64,000 nucleotides of DNA from Proteles cristata cristata (GCA_017311185.1 JAESUZ010003105.1:186001-250000); one strand, 5' to 3'; positions 47,100 through 60,030 are shown, numbered from the stretch's first letter. Notes: generated by a model from the sequence alone, not told the origin. Translations and numbers: made by a program.

Positions 47100-47850
47100 T
47101 GCCGTTTCCATTTTGTCTTTCTCTGTGTCTGACTGCACTTCATGCAACTATGCCAGAAATCTGAAAGTCTTCCTTTTCCTCTATTCCATATCCAGTTCTT
47201 TAATCCTGTGAATAGCTTTTTTGAATCTCTCTTCACCCCTTCATGTCATCATCACTTCTCACCCAGACTAGTGCAGCAGCCAAGATGATTCCTGACCTAC
47301 CCATTCTCTACCCTACAGAATGACCTTCCTAAAACTCAGATCTAACTCTTTTCCATTCTACTCTAGAACATTCCATCCACCATGATCAGCCAAACCAAAA
47401 GGGTTACAGTACTGATACCAATAAATCCTTTAGAGTAGTTAAGTCCTTTCAGATGCTCTCTACTAGTTGTCAGTACCAAAGTACTGGCTGAAAGCTCAGC
47501 CATGCTTGCTGTTTCATCCATGGCAGCCTTTTTACCAGCAGTCCTGTAGCCTGGCAAGCTCTGCTCCCTTGCTAATAAGGCTCATAAGAAGTGTACTAGT
47601 GCTCACTAATTTCTGCAGGCAACCTTCTCTGGGAAACCTGAATTGAGGCCACTCCCTCCTCCCACCAAAGATTTTTCTTATCTGTTTTACCACAGCAATT
47701 CATGTACCCATCTTCCTGGGCTGACTTTTTATTTAACTGCCTCTCCCATTTACACTGTGAATTCCAGGATGTAAGGCACGATGTTGTAGATACCCTAGCC
47801 TCAGCATCCAGGTCAGTGCCTGACACCTAGGAGGCATTCTCTGAATGTCG
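47100..47850 (+). repeat. L2 relic, sense
   Basis: ACTAGTGCAGCAGCCAAGAT, GAATGACCTTCCTAAAACTC and GTCAGTGCCTGACACCTAGG are in L2 sense order, with diverged sequence between. Confidence 0.5.
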
Positions 47851-48493
47851 GTGCTAAGAACCGCGGTGGGGGCGGAGCCACTTTCACTTAAACAGCTGGT
47901 CCCTTGGGAAGAACTAGGGTCAGGAGGCCCAGTCAGTCACATGTCTTCCCTGTTCTACAACTAGGAGACAGCACCGCCCTTCCTCGAGGACTCTGTCCCT
48001 TGTGCTTTTCCAGAAGTAAGACATATCCTTTGCCTGAAGAAGTAGGCTCTCCCCTCAGGGGTGACATACCAGTCTCCTGAGCTTTCAGCCAACCGACAAG
48101 GAAAAGATCACATAGGCCCTGCTCAGTCCAGGCTCGCTGTGTAGCTGAGACCACATCACAGGCCCCAGGGAAAAGGCCCTGCTTTTGTGCCCAAAGGTCT
48201 CAGTCTCAAGTGCCCTGCTCTTTAGCCCTAAAATGAAACCAACTGCAGCACAAAGAACACTCTGCCCTACTGGCCTAACCTTGCCAACTTCAGGCCTTTT
48301 GCATCCAGGTGTATTACCTATCTCCCAAGGTTACTCCATGGAGAAGTGATAACAGCAAAGGCCAGGCATGCAAAAGTCCAAGGAAATGGGAGATCAGAGC
48401 CAACCCTCCCTAAGACTTTGTCCAGAGATAATCGTCTTATACCCTAGGGCACAGATTTTAAAACTTGTTGGTGCCACTCAAGAAGTCACAACT

Positions 48494-48702
48494 GGGGTGC
48501 CTGGGAGGCTCAGTCTGTTAAGCCTCCAACTTCAGCTCAGGTCATAATCTCGCTGTTCATGGGTTCAAGCCCTGCATCAGCCTCTATACTGACAGCTCTG
48601 AGTCTGGAGCCTACTTCAGATTCTGTGTCTCCCTTTCTCTCTGCCCCTCCCTTGTTCTTTCTCTGTCTCTGTCTCTGTGTCTCAAAAATAAATAAACATT
48701 AG
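48494..48702 (+). mobile_element. CAN-SINE, first of a same-site pair
   Basis: Head GGGGTGCCTGGGAGGCTCAG, tail CAAAAATAAATAAACATTAG. Flanked by AAGTCACAACT at 48483 and at about 48703. Confidence 0.94.
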
Positions 48703-48716
48703 GAAGTCACAACTAA

Positions 48717-48950
48717 GGGGTGCCTGGGTGGCTCAGTCGGTTGAGCGTCTAACTTCGTTTCAACTCATGATCTCGCAGTTTGTGAGTTTGAGCCCTGCAT
48801 TGGGCTCTGTGCTGACAGCTCAGAGCGTGGAGCCTGCTTCAGATTCTGTGTCTCCATCTCTCTCTCTGCCCCTCCCCTACTCATGTTCTCTCTCTCTTAA
48901 AAATAAATAAACATTTCAAAAATTTTTAAAAGAAAACATTAAAAATTTAA
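48717..48950 (+). mobile_element. CAN-SINE, second of a same-site pair
   Basis: Head GGGGTGCCTGGGTGGCTCAG, 14 bp after the first copy. Its tail is followed by a third AAGTCACAAC at about 48955. Confidence 0.94.
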
Positions 48951-50579
48951 AAAGAAGTCACAACCAATATTTAAGAAAGAAAAAAGAAAAAGAAAGAACA
49001 AAATAGGGAATGGCATAGTACACTGAAAGTAGTAAATATAAGTATTTTATGAAACTTTGAGTTTTGTGTATATGTGCCTTAAGGTTGTAATGTAAAATGC
49101 ATTTTTTGGTGTGTGCTTTAACATCAAAAAAAGCAAGAAATACTACTCCAAGGGACAGATCAATGTCAGTAATTTCCTCTCTTGGTTTGGCTGGTCATGG
49201 TGGACCAAATGCTCTAGAGTAGAATGGAAATAACCGTGGAAAACATCAGTTTCTGATGGTGGCATCTGCCTAAACTTTGCAAAATCACTTTCATTGGTGG
49301 GACAGGATACTTCCTCTGGGTTTCAACAGTGCTCACCTAGATAAGGGACCGCCTATGAAGACAGATATCCCCTTCTCCCTCCTCCACAATATATATTAAA
49401 GGAATTGGAGGCTTAATGCAAAGCAACAGAGAATTCTTAAGGGCAGATTTTAGGACCACATAAGTGTTTTAGAATTCTAAGTAAATTATCAATTGAAACT
49501 AATCTGTAGTTTCTAGTCCAATAGACCCCAGAAAGGAAACAAAGGGGAGAGTAATATTTGGAACCCCAGGCAAAACTAGCTTCCCATTTCTGAGTCCCTG
49601 CACTTGTACTGTTTCAATGCCAGCTTGCTCTGTACCTATTTCCAGTTGTTTACAAGTCTGAACTTCTTGCTAGACAATCAGCCCACAGGCCTAACTGCTC
49701 CAGCACCCACATGCACACTTGACTCACAGAGGCCCTAGTATCTCTCCAATGAATGGAGCTTATTACTCATCTGGCTGGAGTGCTTGACTGCTAACATGCA
49801 TTTTAGCAGCCAGCCCATAGCATGCATTTTATCCCCTGGCTCCCCACCCCCACCACATAGGTATTTGCTTTATTTTCCTATATTTCCTCAACTGTTTCCA
49901 ATTGACCTCAAGGAGTCAAAACAATTTGTAAAAAATGACAAAGAACCTGTAACAAAGCCAACAATCCACAGTACTTATTTAGGTTCAGAATGGCATGTGA
50001 AATTCTAACACAAGATTTCTCCAACCTCGGCAGCTTGAATTGTTTAGCCATCATTTATGTCACTCATAACCAAACCCCATGGTAGTACTGATCTGATGAG
50101 GGGAAGATTAGGTGAACTACTCTTTTACAGTATCCACCTTCTCTTTTATAACAAAGAACACTCAAACTCCTCCAAATTGAACACAGGCACTAGGCAGTCT
50201 TGCCCAACCAAAGGCAAAATGCACCTCCATGGTCTAAATCCATTAATTACAACCAAACAGTATTGCCCTAGCTCTGGCTTTGCTGATGGATACCACGCAC
50301 ATGCAATCAATGGTTTACACAGTCTTTTTAAAGCTTGTTTAAAGCACATCTTCTAGCTTCTGTATTCAAAGTGCAGGGGAGGGGACTGCAGAGAAACCAC
50401 AGCCTGCCTGACCTGGAGAAAGAAAATGCTGGGCCTTACAGGAAACAAAAGATCCCGATAATGCATGTGAGCTCAGTAACCATCCACAGCAGAACGCTGT
50501 GCCTGCAGCTTCCTTTGTGTGCCCGTAGCCCGCAGCTCAGGGACCAGGCCACAGGCTGCAAACTCCAGGGTTACCGCCA

Positions 50580-50705
50580 CGTGGGGCCAGGGTCATCGTG
50601 TAACCTCGGGCAACCCTCACTGCACTCTGATTTGGTGGCTTCATCTGCAAACCCGGGGTGAATGTCCACGTATCATTACCGAGGGGATATAAAAATTACA
50701 GATGG
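50580..50705 (+). repeat. MIR fragment
   Basis: GTGTAACCTCGGGCAACCCT, GGTGGCTTCATCTGCAAACC and the following ATTACCGAGGGGATATAAAA fit MIR. Confidence 0.55.
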
Positions 50706-50774
50706 CTTCGGAGTCTGCAGGAAATAGGAAACAAGAAAGACTATGAGAGAGAACAAGACAAAGAACTGCTTAGA

Positions 50775-51290
50775 GGGAAATACAGACAATACCTGATTTA
50801 AGATTTTTGATTTTATGATGGTGTGAAAGCAATATGCATCCAATAGAAACTGTACTTCAGATGTTGAATTTTGATCTTTTCCCAGGCTAGTGATATGTCA
50901 CAGGATACTCTTTCATGATGTGGGCAGCAGCGGTAAGTTGTAGCTCCCAGTCAGCTCGGCAATCACGAGGGCCAATAACCGATACACCTAGACAACCATG
51001 CTGTACTCTTAAAACCATCCTGTCACTCACTTTCAATGCAGTATTCAATTAAGTGAGCTCTTCAGTATTTTGGCATATAACACATTTTGTGTTAGATGAT
51101 TTTGCCCAATTGTAGGCTATTAACAAATGTTCTGAGAACATTTAAGGTAGGCTATGTTAAGGTATGATATTTGGTAGGTTAGGTGTATGAAATGCATTTT
51201 TGACTTCCAGTATTTTCAGTTTATAGTAGGCTTACTGGGATGTAACCCCTTCCCAAGTTGAGCAAGATTTGTATGCAAATCTATGGAATA
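50775..51290 (+). repeat. Tigger-type DNA transposon relic
   Basis: CCTGATTTAAGATTTTTGAT at one end and ACTGGGATGTAACCCCTTCC at the other, with GATGATTTTGCCCAATTGTA and GGTAGGTTAGGTGTATGAAA inside. This fits a nonautonomous Tigger-class layout from memory. Confidence 0.6.
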
Positions 51291-51734
51291 TAACTTGGGG
51301 TTGCTTCCATTTGAATTGGAAAGAAGGAACAGATACCTTTAGTATTCTCTTTCCTAATAGGGAGAAGTAGTCAGAAGAATAAAGGATAGAAGTAGAGTAG
51401 GAACATCAGAAAAGAAGGTGGCTGACCCTACCCCAAATGCTTTTCAGCCTGGGAGCTGTGCCCCACAGTTACTCAAGAATATTTCTTCACAAGACAGCTC
51501 TTGAAACTTTTCTGGAAAAAACTACAGATTACATATTACCCTAAATGACCCCTGATGTTTTTTAGTTTTTTTTTTTCTACTTTGGTCTTGCTGTTAACCC
51601 ATTTCTTTGTTGAGTCTACTTTAGTGATCCTAAAATGTTATGCAAAACCTGATATAAATTTTGAAGTTTTCACCAAGATGGTGAGGTCTGTAGTTTAAGT
51701 GAAACAACCTCAGTGTTCAATGTTTCAAAAATAA

Positions 51735-52390
51735 AAATCCTACAAGTACGTGAGTATTTGCTATGGAATAGTTATGCCAAGTGTGGTGGGAGTCATGCAG
51801 TAGTATTTTATGGTCTCCTATCTGAAAGCATCTACAGTCTAGTTGAGACAGGACTCATAGTGCCCATATGAAAACCCAGTTCCCATGGACAACAATCAGC
51901 AGATCACAGCAAAGTGCAGACAGGGTGTCAGCGCTAATTCAGACAATACCAAAGGCAAAAAGGTGTGTCTCTTGTAGTAAAGATCAGTGACAGCTGGATA
52001 GGAGGACCTGAAGATGAGCAGGATTTAAGTGGTTACAGGAAAAGAAGCAAATCTGTTTCAGGCAAGAAAGGAAAAAAAATAACAATATGGCAAATACTTG
52101 AGACACAGGCATATATTTGAAACCAGGGAGATCCAGGATAGCTTATAGAGAACCCTGAAAATGAGGCAGAGGAGTGAGTGTGTGCCGAGGGCAGCAAGAC
52201 GTCACAGGAGTTTCTGTTTTTGTTTCTAATGGTAACTCCCTTGACCATATGTATTAGGCTTTATGTGAAAGGGATTAATGCAGCAGTGGTATGCAGGGTG
52301 GATGCAAGGAGACTGGAGATTGGACCCCAGGCTCCATCAGGGCCTCTTACTGAAGGGGGATGAGGTGAGGAGAGCCTGGTCTGGGGTGGT
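51735..52390 (-). repeat. L2 relic, antisense (candidate)
   Basis: CATCTACAGTCTAGTTGAGA, GGAGGACCTGAAGATGAGCA and GGTATGCAGGGTGGATGCAA are arranged as in antisense L2. Confidence 0.4.
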
Positions 52391-52781
52391 GGAAGTGGGG
52401 AGGGAAGTCAGGGGTCAGGACATCATTTCGAGAAAAACGCACCCAGCAGTACCTGAGGAGTGGGCTAGGATGGGGTGAATTCTAGTTTCCAGCATTACTG
52501 ACAACTGAGGTGAAACCGGCTTCCTGAGTTAGGGGTGAGGAGGGGGCGTATGTAGGCTTGGGCTGGTGTTGGGCACGAAGTGCTGGAGACACAGCAGGTA
52601 GAGCAGGCCAGTGGGTCACATGAGACCCGAGACAGCGGGACTGCAGATGGCTGTGGGAAGATGGCTGTGGGAGAGCTGTGGGCCCACAGGGTGAGAGAGG
52701 AACAGAGAGTCCTGGAGGCGGGCAAGCTCAGGGGAAGGAGAGAGGGAGGGGGCAAAGAGAAAGGAAGCATCTTGTTTTCCT

Positions 52782-52920
52782 TGATGCATGTATGTATGCA
52801 CGCATATGTTTTACTGGATGCATGTATGTATGTGTGCCTGCTTTATACTGGATGCATGTACGTATGCAAACATGGGTTTCACTGGATGCATATATGTATG
52901 CGTGCATGCATGTATTTATG
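52782..52920 (+). repeat. Minisatellite of about four 33-36-bp units
   Basis: The motif ACTGGATGCATGTATGTATG recurs four times, separated by variable GCATGC/TGTGCC-type segments and a TTT(A/T)-rich spacer. The unit is Z-DNA-like in its alternating purine-pyrimidine GCATGT blocks. Local and diverged. Confidence 0.85.
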
Positions 52921-53206
52921 TGGCCTCTCGATTTACGTGCACAGGCTTGAATCCAAGGACTAGATAATACCTTTTGACGAATGAAAGAGAATACTGTTCA
53001 AATTCTGTAAAATTTCAGATAGTTATTTCTTCTAAAAAGGAACTATTTTAAAGGGCAGGTTCATAGCAAATTGAGATGGGGTAACCAGTGGGTAGAAGGC
53101 AATCATCAGAAGGCAGGAAAGAAGAGGCCCCTGGTGGTGCTCTGAGCAGGAAGACAGCCGTGGGGCAAACAGTGGGTGCCATACTGGGAGCCAGGAGGGT
53201 AGAGAC

Positions 53207-53242
53207 GGGGGGGTGAGGGGGGTGGGGGGGTGGGGGGGTGGA
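53207..53242 (+). repeat. G-run tract with G-quadruplex potential
   Basis: Seven-base and longer guanine runs separated by one to three bases (GGGGGGGTGAGGGGGGTGGG and further) satisfy the usual G-quadruplex pattern on the plus strand. Confidence 0.85.
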
Positions 53243-53599
53243 GCAGAGGAGGCACCTTCCAGGAGGAGCATCTGGGAAGCTGAGACCTGAAGGCTGAGGA
53301 ATGTGAGCCAGAGAAAGCCAGGGGGCTTGAATTCAAAACACACCTACCTTTGTGTCCATCTGTATGTTTCTGACCACTGTTTCTGGACATTCTTGTAATA
53401 TATCATCAACATCTCATTTGAGAGAATCTATATTTCTGAATCTTACTTAGTAGACACGCAACACTCAGAAGTCTCAGGAGCCCTTATGTTATGAAGTGTG
53501 TACTATTTTGTTCACATAACCGCTCACACACTCAACTTATCAGCGGCTTCACCTACAACTGCATTTCCTCTGAAGTTTCGAATTCCAGTCCACTCACTC

Positions 53600-54130
53600 T
53601 GTAGACCACTCACTCCGCAACCGCGGCCTCTAAATATCCACCTGGAATCCTCTGCCCACCCCTTCCCTGCCCCCTAACACCCCACCCTCCCAGCAACCTC
53701 CTGTCCTTCCTCCTCGCGTCCTTTGCCCTCCTCTCCCTGTTCCCGATCTTCCACCCCAACAACCCCAGACCTCAGGTCCCTCCTGTCTTCTCTACTTGAC
53801 ACCACCCGCCGGCTGCTGGAGATGCGGACGTTGTTGCTACGAATGGCAGTATCTAGCTGTGGGCAGAGGGCTTTGTGCTGTGTGACCAGCCTCCGCTGGT
53901 CCTGGACCTTCTCCCTCTCCTGCGCCCTCACCGGCCAGGCTCAGTCTTCCCCTCTTCTGTGGCCTGTGGCCCTCACTGTTAGCTGATGGCTTCACCTCCT
54001 GCCTCAGGAAAAGGAGAAGACATCACAGGCATTGTCCCTTCTCATCCCCACATGTGCCTCCTCTTCACGGGTCCCCAGGCTGGCCCACCTTCTCCAGTCC
54101 CTCTCTAAAGCACACTGACTGTCAGGGAGA
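53600..54130. other. GC-rich, pyrimidine-biased unique stretch
   Basis: A C/T-rich plus strand with raised CpG content and no recognised repeat. It encloses the antisense coding-like segment at 53790-53931. Confidence 0.4.
53790..53931 (-). other. Unidentified coding-like antisense segment
   Basis: On the minus strand a charged, helix-like stretch reads EREKVQDQRRLVTQHKALC followed by PQLDTAIRSNNVRISSSRR, then degenerates into low-complexity Glu/Gly/Arg. It has no ATG at its left edge, and CpG content is locally raised compared with flanks. It may be a fragment of a retrocopy or an exon of an unknown transcript. No function is assigned. Confidence 0.2.
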
Positions 54131-57100
54131 CACAAGTGAGGCACTTATTTAGGGCACAAAACATAAAAGTGGTAAAAGTATGACTCTAAACTAATGATGC
54201 TCTTTCAGTAAGTCAGTTTTTAAAAAGCCTCAGTACTTAAACCTTTTACATTTAAAGTTGTGTTACTTATAGTCCCATGAGAGACAGTTTTGGGGGCCTG
54301 TCCAGGCATAACTCAAAGGAAAGACACAGAACATTTTCTATCCATCTTTATGTAGAATTTTGTTCTACATTCCAAGTATTTCTTTCTGGCTTATTCTGAT
54401 CATCTAGTCCCCATTAAACAGAGCTAGTACCAATCCTCAAGAGCCAAACTGCCATGTTAAAACAAATTGGGCTTAGCCCTGAATTTACTAGAGAGGTTAT
54501 AATTTGATCTTCATACAATTTTCTTATTTAAATTAGTTCTAGTCATTGGTGATGAATATCACAACTAGTTACTGTTTAGTACTAATTGCCTCTTCTATTT
54601 GCTCAAAAAAGAAGGAAACAACCCAAAATTTGAATTTACAACTCAGATTTTAAGTGTGAAAAATTAAATATTTCCCTAGTTGGTATTATTTTTCTTTAAT
54701 TCATATTTGAATGTCTCCAATACAAAGCTGGTAAAAAAGGAAAAATTCCACCCAATAACTGCCTTTAGGTGTTTTTGTGGCTGTGACTTTAGCTCTGAAA
54801 ATTTAGCTCAAGTCATGGGCAAAGACTAAAAGACATTGGGAGTTGTTATGCCTTCACAAACAATACATTTATAGAGTTAGTTCTTGATTCAGTGTTAGCC
54901 AAAGACTTTAAATTCCAACTTAGCAAGCATGGATGTGGGATAGAGGGGAAAAGTTAGTTATAAAACCTATAGTGTGACTCTAGTAACAAGCTCCCCACCT
55001 ATATAAACTAAATTATATGTTTCTTCATAAGTTAAACATGGGTGTAGATTTCTGTTTCCTGCTCATGGGAAAAATAAAGACAAGGAAATATCAAATGAAC
55101 AAACAAGTAAAGACAGGCCCTAAATAAAGACCGGCCCTAAGGAAACTGATGATGATGGACTAGAGAGTATTACTATATTTCAGATGAGTTATATAAAAAG
55201 TCACTAAAAATTCCCAGCAACAGAATTTGAAACAAACAAAAAAGCAGCAATACAAAGTAGGTCTCAGCGAGGTCACACATTTGCTTTTCTAAGCTTTCTA
55301 AGTTTGGTCCTCTGTATTCATTCCTGAGGCATAGTCATTTATATTGATAGGGCTGCTTGCTCTTTTAAATACAATTCTTGTCAGTTTTGGTTTTGCCTAG
55401 TTAAGAACAAACTTCTTCTTTTGCCCACTCTAGCTGGCATGGGAGTGTTTACTGTGTTCTTGGTGCTGTTCTGACTGCTTTGCATCTAGAGAAATGCACA
55501 GCAGCCTACGAGGGAGAGAGGATCACCATGTATCGCAGAAGAAACTAAGGCACCCAGACATAGGGTTAACCATGTAAACTCTGAAGTTCCAGACCCCACG
55601 GAAGCTGAGAAGCAGCTGATGGGTTCCAGGTCCTGTCCCTGAGCTCTGCACCTGCCTTCCTCCCTGGCCCTGCACAGCTGCTTTTCCTGGAGTTCCCTTT
55701 TGGATGGGAGGGCAGGGAAGTGAGCAGGGCAGGGCTAAGAGAATCTACTCAAGAAGGCAAAAATCTGTTTTCACTTAAGTTTCAAGTCTTTCACATTTTA
55801 ATACCACTTGCATTTTGTCAAAGCTTGTTCCCGCTCTCTTTGTAACCTACCCCTTACTTAACCTTCCATCTCAGTTTTCCCTACTTCCTTTTCTTGGTCA
55901 CAGTAGCATAAGAAGGTAGACAAAAGTGACCTTGTGAGTTTGTGTCCTTTGGGTACCTAAAGTCATTCCTCCACAAAGAAGACTGGGGGATTTAAGGGTG
56001 GAGACACAAAGTGGCAGAAGAGGGTTCAAAATAGGTAAGAAGGATGGAAGGAGAGGAGAGTAAAAAGTCTAGGACTCAGAAAAGATGTTTCAAGCAAGAA
56101 TTTGATGAATAAGTATAGGATGGAATGAAAGGTACAGCTAAGGTAAAATTAGGATATGAAAGATAGTGATTTACGAATAGGGTGACAATATATCCCGATA
56201 GAAACCTGTTATGTAAGCGAGACATACAAGCTTCTTGTCCAATGGTAGTTCACATGTCCCATTCTAGCATTTGAACAGAAATAGCATTATCTGAAAACAG
56301 CATTTGATTAAGGGTTTACAGACTACAAAAAATAATAGTGTAAAATATAAGAAGTGTGTATAATATTTATGTTTCAGTCTATCCACATTTATTATAATAA
56401 GTTAACTATCATTTATTAAACACCTACCTATTCCAGGCATTATGCTGAGCAGCCCTGAAAGTAGGTAATGCCTACATTTAATTAACTCAATGAATATTAG
56501 TTTACAACATACGGTGTAGTAGGCCACAGGCAGGATGCAGAGAAAGTTTCACAGATGTGTCCAGTGTAGACTGCCTAATGGAGTAAGCAAATGTTCCGAT
56601 GCAGTCTGGAATCTGGACCTGATCGAAGAACAAGGGTGGAAAAACCAAGAGTTTTAGAACGTGAACGAAAGTAGACTTATATTCAGTTGCTTTCATTTAC
56701 TGATGGTTCTCTCTAAACCATGTACCACACAGTCTTTTCCAAGGATCATTTGAGACCATGTATTTGACAAAGTAAAGTCCGAATCAGGTGTCCAATATGT
56801 GCTAATTTCCTTTCTCTAGAAATTGTTCATGCATCTGTACCATGATGGTTTAGTTAGTAGATGACTCGTATTCTTTAGGGGTTATTTTCCTTTTAAAATC
56901 TGATAAAAGTTTTTCAAAGATACTGATCTGATTGCTAAAGGCCACTTAACACATCCCAAATACTGTTGCAACTGTGAACAGAAGTATCATTACTAATTGG
57001 CTGAACATGCCTTTCCATTATCTTTGACAGGAAAGAACAATATGGTTCCCACAAGCACTTAAAACATCTCCACAAAGATGACACAGCCAAAAGATTATAA

Positions 57101-59179
57101 GGCCCTGTAAATTATGGAGAAGGAAACCTGAGTCAGCTTTTTAACTTACTTTGCCTAGAGCACTATCAAAAAGTTGTAGAAAAAGTTGTAGGAAAAGGAA
57201 TAAATAGATAAAATATGAAATCTTACGTAGATCTTAAGTTGTGTAATAGTATTTTGAACTTGGACTTTTGGGAGCTTATTGCCTGCAGACAGAGTAGAAC
57301 ATTCCTTCCTGTAGAAAATTGGATTCTAGGGTTAAAGCTGTCACTATAGAATATAAATCTTAAAAATAAGCTACAGAGGAAAGCCAGCCCTTGAATTTCC
57401 AGCATTAAAATGTAAAAAAATCACTTCTGTTTATTCAGAAGGTTACATCTCACCTGATCAAGTTTCTTATCTTTCAGTATGAAGATTCTTATACCTCCTA
57501 CCTATATGCATACTGTAAGGAAAATATTCTGGATTTGCACTGTTCTGGCTAAATCTTTGCTGGCAAAGATTCTATGTCAAATGGAAAAGCTGTTGTAATA
57601 ATTTGCTGTGCCTCAATTTTTGGAACATAGGCACAATATATGCAGCTCTTCACAAGATTACTCTAACAATGGAATAAAATAATGACTATGGAAATACTCC
57701 AAGAATGGCATAATGTGCTACAAAATGCAAAGCTTAGATCAATTCAACTGAGTATTTACAAAATTCCAAAAAGCTAGGATACATTTTGTTACTATGCGAA
57801 GAGACCATTTTCTTCTGAATTTCTTCTTTCTACCGCATCTTATGTTCTATTATGTAGATTATAGAGCAGTTGGCCCTCAGAAAGAACTCTTGCGTTGACA
57901 ATTTGAAAGTCACCAAGTGCAATGATTCTTGCCAAAGTGACCCATTTTAAAAGATGACCCATTTCAAAACCCATGAGTTTTTATTCAAGCTGTTCTATAT
58001 TTAAGAATTAGAAAGTTCTTTCACTTTCCTATAATCTCCTTATCTGAATCAGTCTTTTATAAAAGGGGAATTTGATCTCCATTTGAATGAAATATAATAT
58101 GACGTTTTTACTTGCTACAGCCTGCATTGGTTTTGAAAATTATTCCCTACCTTTTGAGGTTTTGGGAGACTTGTTTGTTTGTTTGTTTGTGGGCAAGGCA
58201 TGTATGTGTAATATCATCTATGCCTCCTAATCATCCCTCATGTCTCATTCCTTAGAATCAGCTTCTCTGATCGTTAGCTTGAACTTTCCTTGTCATAACA
58301 CACATCCCCATCAGAAGGTGAGGACAGAGGTGAGTTAAAGGGAGTCAGCCTCCGCCTTAGCCTCCCATGCTCAGTAAATACTCATGGAGGGTGCCCGTGG
58401 GAGCCGGGGAAAGGAGAGTGAGAAGAAGCCAGAGAGAGAAGGGTCATTTTAAGTATATAATGTAAACATTTCAGGTATTGAATTTATCTTGCTTTAAAAT
58501 AATAAAGAGTTGACCAAATAAAGCAGTCCCTCCCCCATAACAAGATATAAAATCTATCATAAGTTTCTTTTGAGAAAGCTGAAACCTCAGTTATCAATCA
58601 CCAGTCTCGATTTCGGAAAGTTCAGGAAGGGATCTGTTCAATGCTACCCCTGAACTCGACTATCTTTGAGCATCCTTTTCTGGGTCAGTTTCAGTTTCTC
58701 ACATCCCTCTCCCTTCCCCCATAGGGACCAGGCAAAGTTCCCAAAATAAAGGCACAGAGGAACAAAGCCAATTCTAATGGATGTACTTTCATTAGAGAAT
58801 TACCCCAAATATGAACTACAAGCCACCACCAGCTACTGTGCAGTTACAACATCGGTGTCTCTTTAACATGTCCCATAACCTATGATAACCAACACTGGAT
58901 GAGAAAAAAAAATACAGGCTGCGTAGTTAGAATCGGAAAAGTTGCTACTTTGACCTTTATCGTATCTGAGTAAGCAACTGGCTGTCGCTTCGGGTTAAAA
59001 ACTAAAATTCGGCAGTCAAAAAAGAGTGGCAAAGACTTACCGGTAGCAAGAGGTCTTCTTTCCCAATTTCCCCTGCCTGCCCACTTCCTTGTCTTTCTTG
59101 TCTTCCTAGCCAGTAACTCGCTGAAAGTTTCCGCAGTCTGGCGGTTTTCTAATTCCCAACCCGAGGCTGGCTTTCTACC

Positions 59180-60030
59180 CGAATTCACCCCTGCAGCCTA
59201 GGGGTGGTAGCACGGTTGGAGAACCCCAGCCGGAATCCGGGGACCGCAGGGCGCTGCGTTCGCCTGCCGGCTCCCGCGCCCCGACCCGCCTCGGTATTCC
59301 CGGTGCGGTGACCGCCTCGCCCGAGCTCCCTGGGGAGGAGGGACCGGCCGGGCCCCGGGAGACTTAACCGCGACTGGAGCTCCGGGGCCCCCAACCTACC
59401 TGCCGCACCCGGGCGGCCCTTGGCCCGGGGTGTCGGCTGGAGGGCGCGGGCGCCCGCCAGCCAGGGCGAACAAAGGCGCTCCGGAGAGGGAACGCGCCCT
59501 CCCCTTCCCCACCGCGCCAGCGGGCGGCGGGCCACCCTGCCCGGTGGCGGTTAGGGCCTCCGGAGGCTGGGCCGCGCGCAGTCCCGGCCAGAGCTGCGGG
59601 CCGAGGCCCGGGTGTCTGCTCCAGCCGTGCGCCCCAGCCCCAGAGCGCATTCCAACCTGAAGTCCTGGGGCCACCCGTGCGAACCGGCGGCGCCTTCCCC
59701 TCCCCGCGGGCTCTCTCACCTCCCCGCGCTTCGGAGACCGCTCTTGGTCCTGAGAGACCACCGGAGAGTCCGAGTTTCCCTTCCCGTAGCCCGGGAGCTG
59801 CTCCGGTGAGGAGTCGCGGCGCGGCGGGGCCGCGGCGCCGGGCAGGGGCGGGGCGGAGGCTGGGCGGCCCGCAGCCCTCTCTGCGGACCGCGGGAGCCGG
59901 CCTCCCGGTCCCGGCACAAAGAACCAACCATCCGGGGAGCTGAGATGCGTCCCCGCCAAGCGCGCTAGAACTTCCCCCGTTTAGTGATCCGGAAGAGAAG
60001 ACAACATTTCCACCCACAGGGGCCCTCGGC
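59180..60030 (-). promoter_or_regulatory. B3GNT5: CpG island, probable B3GNT5 promoter and first exon
   Basis: A sharp change to GC-rich, CpG-dense sequence inside AT-rich intron. It includes GC-box-like runs (GGGGCGGGGCGG near 59850). On the minus strand it contains strong 5' splice sites: CGGCAG|GTAGGT (exon end 59400) and GGGAG|GTGAGA (exon end 59720), with ACCG|GTAAGT just downstream (exon end 59041). This fits a non-coding first exon of B3GNT5 about 14-15 kb upstream of the coding exon. The long open frames inside the island are GC-driven and not called as genes. Confidence 0.7.

Noticed and set aside
50057..50661. Two plus-strand open frames of about 100 codons near 50.1-50.7 kb.
   Set aside because: No protein-like motif; the second overlaps a MIR relic.
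59185..60017. Long overlapping open frames of 100-217 codons in the CpG-rich region on both strands.
   Set aside because: They coexist in several frames, are Arg/Pro/Gly-rich and reflect high GC with few stop codons; they are better read as a CpG-island promoter and non-coding exon.
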